DNA of 25,948 bases from a virus. The translations under genes were made by a program, and so were the position numbers. The stretch is from IMG/VR virus record IMGVR_UViG_3300009130_000118, positions 1 to 25,948 of that record. One strand, 5' to 3'. The notes below the pieces were generated by a model. The model was not told where the DNA came from, made no database searches, and saw only the letters and a list, made by a program, of their open reading frames with translations. Shown here piece after piece: positions 1 through 4,501 of the stretch. Every line of letters starts with the position of its first letter. The stretch's first letter is position 1.

Positions 1-186
1 CATGTATCCTATTAGACTTAAAGCTATCACTGATTCAAATGTGTGGTCTTGAATCCAGTGTTTGAATGGCCACCATAAGTATGAATTAGTTGTAAACATA
101 TTTCTAAATAACATATATGTCACGAAAAACATACTATAGTTCCATGTGTATTTAATATAAGGTACTATATTATTTAAATGCTTCAT
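1..186 (-). CDS. Partial small membrane-like protein, unknown function (runs off left edge)
   Basis: An open frame starts at ATG 186-184 and stays open for 62 codons to the window edge, so the C-terminus is missing. A GGAGG site lies 4 nt upstream (191-195 on the plus strand). The visible protein begins MKHLNNIVPYIKYTW and is rich in aromatic and hydrophobic residues (YSMFFVTYMLF, then YLWWPF), which suggests one or two membrane-associated helices. It follows the phosphatase gene by about 20 nt in the same direction and is probably co-transcribed with it. I do not recognise the family. That it is a gene is fairly secure from the RBS and spacing; the membrane location is inferred from composition only. 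Confidence 0.65.
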   Translation of the reverse strand, partial: MKHLNNIVPYIKYTWNYSMFFVTYMLFRNMFTTNSYLWWPFKHWIQDHTFESVIALSLIGYM

Positions 187-205
187 TTTTCCTCCACATT
201 TAGGG

Positions 206-688
206 TTAAAAGTTACCGTCTGCAACTTGCATACATTGCAAATTAAGACCATTTCTCCACATATCAACTACTTGATTCCTATCATCAAATACATATTTAA
301 CATCATAGCGAGGTGCTACTTCTTTGTTATATATATCATATTTAACGTAACAATCTTTTCGATAATCACCTTTTCCACGCAGTATAAGCTCCCAACCTTT
401 AATTGGTGCAGGTGCATCTTGTCTATCAAAGACATATTTATTGATCCACCATTTTGTTAGGTCATAAGCATCATTGTGCTTACTGCGTTTACTTGAAAAG
501 CTGACATTCTCTCTTGCTGACAGAAAAACAATATAACATTCTAATTGTTTAGCTGTATTTAACAACAAGTCTATAACAGGTTGATTAGGTTTATCTTCAT
601 CAGCCTTGATATATTCAAAAGGACTTCTATTTTTAAAATTCATTAAAGCTATAGTCCCATCCACGTCACATATTATTGCTCGCTTCAT
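206..688 (-). CDS. Polynucleotide kinase 3'-phosphatase-type HAD hydrolase (phosphatase domain only)
   Basis: This 160-residue protein matches the C-terminal phosphatase domain of T4 Pnkp-like enzymes, which remove 3'-phosphates from nucleic-acid ends during nick or RNA repair. HAD motif I is CDVDGT at residues 7-12, with D8 the likely nucleophile and D10 the acid/base. Motif II is LSARE at 56-60. A basic segment GKGDYRKDCYVK spans 105-116. The acidic motif FDDRNQVVDMWR at 134-145 would bind Mg2+, followed by the family's usual C-terminal QVADGNF. The P-loop kinase domain of T4 Pnkp (about 300 aa in total) is absent. Family membership is secure; the substrate (DNA, RNA or a nucleotide) is not shown by the sequence. 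The ATG lies just downstream of a GGAGG on the minus strand and 15 nt after the preceding gene, so it belongs to the leftward operon. Confidence 0.88.
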   Translation of the reverse strand: MKRAIICDVDGTIALMNFKNRSPFEYIKADEDKPNQPVIDLLLNTAKQLECYIVFLSARENVSFSSKRSKHNDAYDLTKWWINKYVFDRQDAPAPIKGWELILRGKGDYRKDCYVKYDIYNKEVAPRYDVKYVFDDRNQVVDMWRNGLNLQCMQVADGNF

Positions 689-703
689 ATTTACTCCTCC
701 AAA

Positions 704-934
704 TTAATATTCAATTGGTTCAATATCTTCTAAATCTTCAGGTTCATCATTAACCCCAAATTTAGCTTCCCAATATTCTTCTTGGGTTTTGTAACCATAA
801 TATTCCCAAACAGGAATACCTAGTTCTTTTACTACATTAAAATCTTTTAATTCTGGTATACTATTTATTTCATAACCTAATAAATTACCATGTTTATCAA
901 GCCATTCTTGTGCATGAGATTTAATTTTTCCCAT
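704..934 (-). CDS. Small acidic protein of unknown function (76 aa)
   Basis: I chose ATG 934-932 because a GGAGGA site (plus 942-947) lies 7 nt upstream. An in-frame TTG at 949 would overlap that RBS and is less likely. The protein begins MGKIKSHAQEWLDKHG and ends in a very acidic tail with many Glu and Asp residues (about 60-76). The middle contains a Trp/Tyr-rich stretch (VWEYYGYKTQEEYW). No catalytic motif, signal peptide or membrane segment is visible. It sits between the tmRNA-like RNA (960-1032) and the phosphatase, all on the minus strand with short gaps, so it is probably on the same transcript. An acidic small phage protein could be a host-protein inhibitor or DNA mimic, but nothing here demonstrates that. 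Confidence 0.75.
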   Translation of the reverse strand: MGKIKSHAQEWLDKHGNLLGYEINSIPELKDFNVVKELGIPVWEYYGYKTQEEYWEAKFGVNDEPEDLEDIEPIEY

Positions 935-959
935 TGATTTATCCTCCAAGTTAATTTAG

Positions 960-1032
960 TGGAGACGGTGAGAATCGAACTCACGTCATGTCCAATGTCC
1001 TGAGACACTACACATCGAAACCTTTCGTCCCC
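960..1032 (-). ncRNA. Mini tmRNA-like RNA: tRNA-like domain closed by a short hairpin, no message region
   Basis: Read on the minus strand this is exactly 73 nt. The 7-bp acceptor stem is GGGGACG (1032-1026) with CGTCTCC (967-961), discriminator A at 960, and a G3-U70 wobble (1030/963), the alanine identity mark of tmRNA and tRNA-Ala. A 5-bp T stem GTGAG/CTCAC encloses a canonical TTCGATT loop (979-973). In place of a D arm it has GG-TTTCGA (1022-1015), the 5' signature of tmRNA. A GAC linker (987-985) joins the T stem to a roughly 12-bp hairpin, ATGTGTAGTGTC/GACATTGGACAT, with one mismatch and a TCAG tetraloop, where tmRNA would have helix 2 leading to its tag region. From memory, both acceptor strands and the GAC linker match Bacillus-type tmRNA. 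CCA is not encoded (CTA follows). It cannot be folded as a canonical tRNA: there is no D stem and no 7-nt anticodon loop. Confidence 0.75.
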
Positions 1033-1052
1033 CATTCTATCATTTAAGACAG

Positions 1053-1080
1053 AAAAAAACAATTAATAACAATATATTAA
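1053..1080 (-). terminator. Possible rho-independent terminator at the 3' end of the large RNA
   Basis: On the minus strand a 6-bp AT-only stem TTAATA/TATTAA (1080-1063, 6-nt loop) is followed after TTG by seven T residues (1059-1053). A second perfect 7-bp hairpin, TTATCAA/TTGATAA (1101-1081), lies directly upstream. The weak stem makes this a poor terminator. It may instead be a processing site 5' of the tmRNA-like RNA, whose first base is 21 nt downstream. Confidence 0.35.
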
Positions 1081-2110
1081 TTATCAAAACAACCTTGATA
1101 AAAAATAAACTCTTATTAATCCCTACTAAAGCAGCACGTGTCTGCCGTAAAACCTTGACTTTTGAGTCCATAGGTCCTCCTTTCCTAAGTTATTATTTAT
1201 TTAGGAAATTATTCAATAGGTTGAGACTAAGCCTATCAATTGAGTGTCTTTGGAGATATTATCTGTTTTAGCAGTTCCCCTCTTTGTCCACTCGTATTTG
1301 CATACAAGTATCACTCAAAGCTCAGCAGTTTAAGACCGCCACTCTTGTCGGTTTGGTTATCTCAACAGGTACTAAGTTCTTAGGAAGATAGCGAGTCCTC
1401 AAAAGATCTGTTCACCATTAAATACACGCCCTTGTGAGGCTAATGTACACTCTATTCACCGTAGTGTAGAGTATTAGAGCTCTTTGCTCCAAACCGTGCT
1501 ATGAATTTTACTTTTACGTTATCATTTTATCTTTTGGTTATTATGATTAAGTGGAAACGAGGAATTGTTGCTTTGAGACCATAACATTGCTGCTTACTTG
1601 TCTTTTGAACTAGTAAATACAACACTCAATAGCTACATAATATGGCTGGTGACCATAAATACATGTTGTTTCAGGCATTCTAACTCTGTCTTAAGTTTCC
1701 CTAAGAACAGCAACCTTCACAATGGAGAACAGCCTACCTACCACAGGTTAGCTTAAACTCCTTACTCTTTTTATCTATAAAGTGTCACCACTCGCAATCC
1801 AATTTCCCACATTGGATATTACCCACCTAAGCCTCTCAGCTGTCGCCCATGAGACGAAGACAGGTAACGATAGAGCTTGCATTCTAAGACCATTACTGGC
1901 GCTACTAGGACTGTTATTCCATAATCCTTTCACTTTGGGTGTATTACTACACTTATCCTTTTGACCGAAGTCACAGACACAATGCTGCCTGATTACCGAA
2001 GTAATTCTTTATCAACAAGGGATGGAACACACTACATACACCTCAAGTTATCAACTTGATTAGCGATGATTAGTCTTAAGAGTGTGAACTCATATGCTTG
2101 TTGAAATTTG

Positions 2111-2183
2111 TTGCGGGAGACAGATTCGAACTGCCAACCTATTGGTTATGAGCCAATCGAGGTACCAACTCCTCCATCCCGCA
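2111..2183 (-). tRNA. tRNA with CAT anticodon (Met elongator or Ile2)
   Basis: A full 73-nt cloverleaf is visible on the minus strand. The acceptor is TGCGGGA/TCCCGCA (2183-2177 with 2118-2112). The D arm is GAGG/CCTC with loop AGTTGGTA. The anticodon stem is ATTGG/CCAAT around loop CTCATAA, giving anticodon CAT. The variable loop has 5 nt, and the T arm is GGCAG/CTGTC with loop TTCGAAT. The discriminator is A (2111), and CCA is not encoded. It lacks the three G-C pairs in the anticodon stem that mark initiator tRNA. Because the phage is AT-rich and uses ATA heavily, a lysidine-modified Ile2 tRNA reading ATA is as plausible as elongator Met. It lies inside the large structured RNA candidate and would need RNase P and 3' processing to be released. 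Confidence 0.95.
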
Positions 2184-2463
2184 TTAAATCAAGTGGACGC
2201 TGCATGGATCCCAGGTACGGCCTGTTTCTCCTTTGCTACCTTAGCAGTGAGTAGTTACCTCAACATACTAGCCTCTATTTTGCATAGCCCGAGGTGGCTT
2301 GTCCACAGGTAGATAGAGATTAGTCCGAAGCTTCGCAAAATGGATAATAAAACAATTATTCGTTGCAACCCCTTCACGAGGTATGACTAATGCCCTAAAA
2401 ACACACACAAATACCACATGATTGCTACTGAATCACATGGTATATGTCTGGTATAAGTCCATA

Positions 2464-2604
2464 CTATACTGTACCGAAGAAATACTCAAAGGCTAGCTCG
2501 TAAGCTTTACCGTAAGTATCTGCTTCAGCAATAGGTATACCATGGGTATTGCCATTGGAATCACAAAACATCCAATGTAATTCAGATAGTCCAAGATATG
2601 ACAT
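2464..2604 (-). CDS. Small hypothetical protein (46 aa)
   Basis: A 47-codon frame runs from ATG 2604-2602 to TAG 2466-2464, with an excellent AGGAGGA site (plus 2611-2617) 6 nt upstream. The product begins MSYLGLSELHWMFCDSNGN and ends AFEYFFGTV. The middle segment (GIPIAEADTYGKAYELAFEYFF) looks like a short amphipathic helix, and the composition is balanced as in a folded small protein. I do not recognise a family. It ends about 20 nt before the 5' helix of the large RNA candidate and is transcribed in the same direction, so both may share one promoter. The RBS quality and sensible composition make it a likely real gene despite its length. Confidence 0.68.
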   Translation of the reverse strand: MSYLGLSELHWMFCDSNGNTHGIPIAEADTYGKAYELAFEYFFGTV

Positions 2605-2623
2605 ATCTCTTCCTCCTATTTAA

Positions 2624-2654
2624 ATTATAAGGACTTCACTATATCATATGTTAA
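2624..2654 (-). promoter_or_regulatory. Candidate sigma70-type promoter for the leftward 46-aa gene and large RNA
   Basis: On the minus strand TTAACA (2654-2649) and TATAAT (2629-2624) are separated by 19 nt. The -10 box is a perfect consensus, but the spacer is 2 nt too long, and the predicted start would fall almost on the AGGAGGA site at 2611-2617. It lies between the terminator after the 87-aa gene and the 46-aa gene. Confidence 0.3.
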
Positions 2655-2691
2655 TAGCTCCTTCTATATATTAGATAGAGTAGTAACATAC

Positions 2692-2729
2692 AAAAAAGGG
2701 AGATTGGTAGTTAAGGATAAGGCTCTCCC
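2692..2729 (-). terminator. Rho-independent terminator after the 87-aa gene
   Basis: On the minus strand a 6-bp stem GGGAGA/TCTCCC (2729-2724 with 2703-2698) is followed directly by six T residues (2697-2692). The loop is long (20 nt), and an alternative AGGCT/AGCCT stem overlaps its 5' arm. It lies about 37 nt beyond the stop codon at 2766, where a terminator for that gene would be expected. Confidence 0.5.
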
Positions 2730-2765
2730 AAGCCTCAAACTAATACCTAATACGTGCCAATAGTA

Positions 2766-3029
2766 TTAAGGATTAGTAGTACCAACAGTCGCACCACTTG
2801 CTTGTAATTGCGTGATAAGCTTATTAGCCTCTTGCAATTTAGCTTGTGTTTCAAGAGCCAATGCTTTCAGGTCATCTTTACGATCTATCACAGGTGCAGC
2901 AGTAAGACCCAAAGCTAAGTTTATCTTATCCTCTGCAGGTAGATAAGCTACGGCTTGTTGAGCTTCCAGCTGAATTGCGTCGTATAATGCACCAGTCAAC
3001 ACTTGACCTTTGTTCACAGTGATACTCAT
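2766..3029 (-). CDS. Small hypothetical protein (87 aa), helical C-terminus
   Basis: The frame starts at ATG 3029-3027 and ends in TAA. The product begins MSITVNKGQVLTGALYDAIQ. Residues about 50-80 form a predicted amphipathic helix or short coiled coil (DDLKALALETQAKLQEANKL), followed by a flexible Gly/Thr end. No catalytic motif, membrane segment or signal peptide is visible. The RBS is weak: a good AGGAGGG (plus about 3063-3069) is some 35 nt upstream, too far to serve this ATG, and I found no suitable in-frame start next to it. It is the first leftward gene after the divergent region and is followed by its own terminator, so it may be a monocistronic unit. Function is unknown. Confidence 0.6.
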   Translation of the reverse strand: MSITVNKGQVLTGALYDAIQLEAQQAVAYLPAEDKINLALGLTAAPVIDRKDDLKALALETQAKLQEANKLITQLQASGATVGTTNP

Positions 3030-3237
3030 GTTATTGTAGTTCTTATTTCTTACGAAGTTAAGACCCTCCTATATTATGAGATTAAAATAAACAAACAAAA
3101 ACAACTAAAAAAATCAAATCAAAAATAACTAAAAAGCGATAGCAAATAATCCCCGTAAGGGGTGGTCATATATAAATAAGAGCGTATAACAAAATCCTTG
3201 TATTTTTGAAAGTTTTACAATAAATTAAAAACCTATT
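3030..3237. promoter_or_regulatory. Divergent intergenic region with A-rich tract and GNRA hairpin
   Basis: This 208-nt gap separates leftward and rightward transcription. Positions 3081-3135 contain no G on the plus strand and are mostly A. At 3151-3162 CCCC-GTAA-GGGG forms a short hairpin with a GNRA loop on the plus strand. A plausible rightward promoter is TTGTAT (3198-3203), 17 nt, TAAATT (3221-3226), which would start transcription about 6 nt before ATG 3238. A CATAAT element near 3073-3078 on the minus strand could be a leftward -10. All promoter calls here are weak. Confidence 0.4.
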
Positions 3238-3393
3238 ATGGCTAAGAAACACACAGAAATGAAGCTTACTTTTAGAGTAGTATTTAAGGATTCTATGACG
3301 GATCACGACATAACTCAGTTTATGAAGAATATTAATCTAGATCTTGATGAGTCTAAGGTTGAAAATGTAGAATTGGTTAAACTCTCTAAGTAA
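3238..3393 (+). CDS. Small hypothetical protein (51 aa), first rightward gene
   Basis: A 52-codon frame runs from ATG 3238 to TAA 3391. The product begins MAKKHTEMKLTFRVVF, with a hydrophobic beta-like strand at 9-16, then an acidic helical part (TDHDITQFMKNINLDLDES) and a final strand (KVENVELVKL). The layout is strand-helix-strand, as in small folded phage proteins. No SD is visible before 3238; a second in-frame ATG at 3259 also lacks one. A candidate promoter would give a nearly leaderless mRNA. The next gene starts in a TAATG overlap at its stop, which suggests translational coupling and supports both genes being real. Function is not recognised. Confidence 0.6.
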   Translation: MAKKHTEMKLTFRVVFKDSMTDHDITQFMKNINLDLDESKVENVELVKLSK

Positions 3394-3491
3394 TGCCTAC
3401 TATACAAGTAACATGTCTGGGTTGTGGTAGTCGTACTTATGCAGTTAATTGTAAATATAGATGTCAGTTATGTGGCTTTGAAGGTGGATGA
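3393..3491 (+). CDS. Tiny zinc-ribbon protein (32 aa)
   Basis: This 33-codon frame overlaps the stop of the preceding gene by one base (TAATG), a classic coupling arrangement. The product contains two knuckles, C-x2-C (CLGC, residues 8-11) and C-x2-C (CQLC, around 26-29), preceded by an additional Cys (about 22). This is consistent with one zinc ion held in a ribbon, as in small zinc-ribbon or rubredoxin-like proteins; such proteins often bind nucleic acid or partner proteins. It ends with TGA at 3489. The frame stays open for about 51 codons past that TGA but then overlaps a better gene. Function is inferred from the cysteines only. Confidence 0.6.
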   Translation: MPTIQVTCLGCGSRTYAVNCKYRCQLCGFEGG

Positions 3492-3534
3492 GCTGATGTA
3501 ACGAGCCAGGATGGCCCTAAAAAGGAGAGAGAAT

Positions 3535-3750
3535 ATGACAAAGAGAAAGAAACCTACAAACAGAGAGTTAGTCGAAGAGATAAACTACCTAGGTCAAAGG
3601 TTGATAAGGACAGAGCAAATACTCCAGAATTATGTGAAAGCATTTGATTTATATGTAGCTATGAAAAAGGATGAAAAGAAGTTCAAAACTTTCATTGATA
3701 CTACTATAAAAAAGGCTGAAAAAGAGCAAAAAAAGAGTGCCTCAGTTTAG
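3535..3750 (+). CDS. Small basic coiled-coil protein (71 aa)
   Basis: I start this gene at ATG 3535 because AAGGAGAGAG ends 4-7 nt upstream. An in-frame ATG at 3511 lies before that RBS and has none of its own. The product begins MTKRKKPTNRELVEEINYLG. Residues about 10-45 show heptad-like Leu/Ile spacing (ELVEEINYLGQRLIRTEQIL), and the C-terminal third is very rich in Lys and Glu. The size and pattern resemble small coiled-coil proteins that precede terminase genes in many phages, but I cannot name a family. It is followed by a 157-nt gap with two hairpins and a promoter candidate. Confidence 0.72.
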   Translation: MTKRKKPTNRELVEEINYLGQRLIRTEQILQNYVKAFDLYVAMKKDEKKFKTFIDTTIKKAEKEQKKSASV

Positions 3751-3765
3751 GATTGACTCCCCAGT

Positions 3766-3829
3766 CCGAATTTTGCAAAACAAATAATTTGCAAAATCGG
3801 TGTAAGTAACTTATATTAAGGAACTTACA
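3766..3829 (+). other. Tandem hairpins, possible attenuator or 3' end signal
   Basis: The first hairpin pairs CCG plus ATTTTGCAAA with TTTGCAAAAT plus CGG (3766-3779 with 3788-3800; A3769 bulged, 8-nt loop). The second, directly abutting, is TGTAAGT/ACTTACA (3801-3807 with 3823-3829, 15-nt loop). Neither is followed by a T run on either strand, so a standard terminator is not supported. The position just after the 71-aa gene fits an mRNA end, processing or stability element. Confidence 0.45.
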
Positions 3830-3845
3830 AGGATTAAAAAAAGTC

Positions 3846-3874
3846 TTGTTATTTAAAAAAAAAGTAAGTAAACT
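3846..3874 (+). promoter_or_regulatory. Candidate rightward promoter for the terminase-side operon
   Basis: TTGTTA (3846-3851) and TAAACT (3869-3874) are separated by 17 nt, the optimal spacing, with an A-rich spacer. Transcription would start near 3881, leaving a short leader before the AGGAGG at 3897-3902. Matches to consensus are 4 of 6 in each box. It is the best promoter-like arrangement I see ahead of the late genes. Confidence 0.38.
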
Positions 3875-3907
3875 AGTGCACTAAATAGTATTTAAAAGGA
3901 GGTGTTT

Positions 3908-4087
3908 ATGGCTATCAAAACTTATACTTTAGAAATTGTGTATGATGATAAAGATGAAACAATAGAGTATGTAAAAGAGTACATAAGCGGGACAGAGCCT
4001 CCAGTTTTTCTACCAATGCCTAAAGAATTAGAGATTGATGAGGATTATTGGAAACAGAATTACAGTGGTGAGGTAGGCGAGGCCTAA
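3908..4087 (+). CDS. Small acidic hypothetical protein (59 aa)
   Basis: The start is ATG 3908, 5 nt after a perfect AGGAGG (3897-3902). A GTG at 3902 overlaps that RBS and is rejected. The product begins MAIKTYTLEIVYDDKDETIE, with an N-terminal beta-strand pattern (TYTLEIVYD), a proline-rich middle (EPPVFLPMP) and an acidic end containing DEDYW. No motif of known function, membrane segment or signal peptide is present. It is the first gene after the candidate promoter and opens the rightward run towards the terminase genes. Confidence 0.7.
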   Translation: MAIKTYTLEIVYDDKDETIEYVKEYISGTEPPVFLPMPKELEIDEDYWKQNYSGEVGEA

Positions 4088-4091
4088 TTAT

Positions 4092-4109
4092 CAATTGCTG
4101 ACGCAATTG
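4092..4109 (+). other. Perfect short hairpin between small genes
   Basis: CAATTGC-TGAC-GCAATTG is a perfect 7-bp stem with a 4-nt loop, 5 nt after the stop at 4087. It is not followed by a run of T, so it is more likely an mRNA stability or processing element than a terminator. A GC-rich stretch (4115-4131) follows before the next RBS. Confidence 0.45.
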
Positions 4110-4146
4110 TCTTACTCGCTACGCTCGCGCAAATTAGAGGAGAGAT

Positions 4147-4332
4147 ATGGCAAGTTTAGATGGATGGAGTCTAAATGAGAAGCTTAAGATATTAGAGGCT
4201 AAACTCAAAAGACATGAAAACATTATAGGAGCCTTGGCTAGCAAACTTTTTCATTTAGAAGATAAGGTTAAAGGTAAGTCTCCTTCTAAAAAGAAGGCGG
4301 TTAAAAAGAAAAATGTCAAAAGTACCAGTTAA
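4147..4332 (+). CDS. Small coiled-coil protein with basic tail (61 aa)
   Basis: ATG 4147 follows a GGAGAGAT box (4139-4146) directly. Residues about 8-43 form a clear heptad pattern (LNEKLKILEAKLKRHENIIG and on to LFHLEDKV). The last 17 residues are almost all Lys, Ser and Val, a basic tail that could contact nucleic acid. The architecture resembles the 71-aa protein at 3535-3750, though the sequences are not obviously related. It overlaps the start of the next frame by 20 nt. Probable oligomeric accessory protein; role unknown. Confidence 0.72.
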   Translation: MASLDGWSLNEKLKILEAKLKRHENIIGALASKLFHLEDKVKGKSPSKKKAVKKKNVKSTS

Positions 4333-4486
4333 AACTGCAGCTATTACTAAAGGTAAGCAACATATCTGACCTCATGAAGGTACGCCACATCCAGTTGGGA
4401 AGAGGCATAAAGGGGTTAAAGGACAGGATCATTGGAAATCTACTGAGTATGTTATAGCTGATAACAAATATGTAGAGGGAAAATAA
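4313..4486 (+). pseudogene. Small ORF interrupted by an in-frame TGA (57 codons if read through)
   Basis: The frame starts at ATG 4313, 20 nt inside the preceding gene, and reads MSKVPVKTAAITKGKQHI before a TGA at 4367-4369. The same frame then continues for 38 sense codons, beginning PHEGTPHPVGKRHKG and ending NKYVEGK at TAA 4484. The downstream part has a normal, protein-like composition (KGQDHWKSTEYVIADN) and contains no methionine that could restart it in frame. The next gene's RBS begins 3 nt after its stop, so the spacing fits a real gene. It could be a point-mutation pseudogene, a sequencing error (TGG to TGA), or genuine read-through or recoding. The long genes in the window show no internal TGA, so general reassignment is unlikely. 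Confidence 0.55.
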
Positions 4487-4501
4487 ACAGGAGAGATTTT
4501 T

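Larger units (their letters stand above)
1053..2443 (-). ncRNA. Candidate large structured noncoding RNA (GOLLD/ROOL-like setting)
   Basis: About 1.4 kb carries no credible protein gene but many strong hairpins. Several hold together only when read on the minus strand. At the 5' end a 13-bp helix (2411-2423 with 2431-2443) contains two pairs that are G-U on the minus strand but A-C on the plus. Minus-strand tetraloops are a GTAA (GNRA type) hairpin at 1939-1952 and two cTTCGg hairpins at 1962-1973 and 1992-2005. Other perfect stems are 2043-2059, 2234-2246, ATCCAAT/ATTGGAT near 1798-1818, and TTTCCTAA/TTAGGAAA at 1181-1208. A possible pseudoknot lies at 1834-1863. A tRNA sits inside (2111-2183), with complementary flanks CTTG/CAAG (2098-2101 and 2190-2193). 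Phage-borne GOLLD and ROOL RNAs are of similar scale and lie beside tRNAs; class membership is inference. Exact ends are unknown, and a few stems near 1216-1236 and 1293-1311 pair better on the plus strand. Confidence 0.65.

Noticed and set aside
960-1032. Ordinary tRNA at the tmRNA-like locus
   Set aside because: The length and T arm fit, but there is no D stem, the GG-TTTCGA segment is tmRNA-like, and the central hairpin has a 4-nt loop with no anticodon loop.
877-1062. Minus-strand 61-codon frame across the tmRNA-like RNA
   Set aside because: It covers the full RNA structure, has no RBS, and overlaps the better-supported 76-aa gene in another frame.
1782-2312. Plus-strand open frames of 60 and 72 codons (1782-1964 and 2094-2312)
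   Set aside because: They lack ribosome-binding sites and have no protein-like pattern, one runs across the tRNA, and the region is better explained as minus-strand structured RNA.
3492-3644. Read-through extension of the zinc-ribbon gene past TGA 3489
   Set aside because: The frame stays open for about 51 codons but overlaps the 71-aa gene, which has a strong RBS and clear coiled-coil pattern; the extension looks like its shadow frame.
4313-4486. General reassignment of TGA to Trp (code 4) in this phage
   Set aside because: The long genes contain many Trp codons, all TGG, and no internal TGA; a single interrupted small ORF is not enough to support a changed code.
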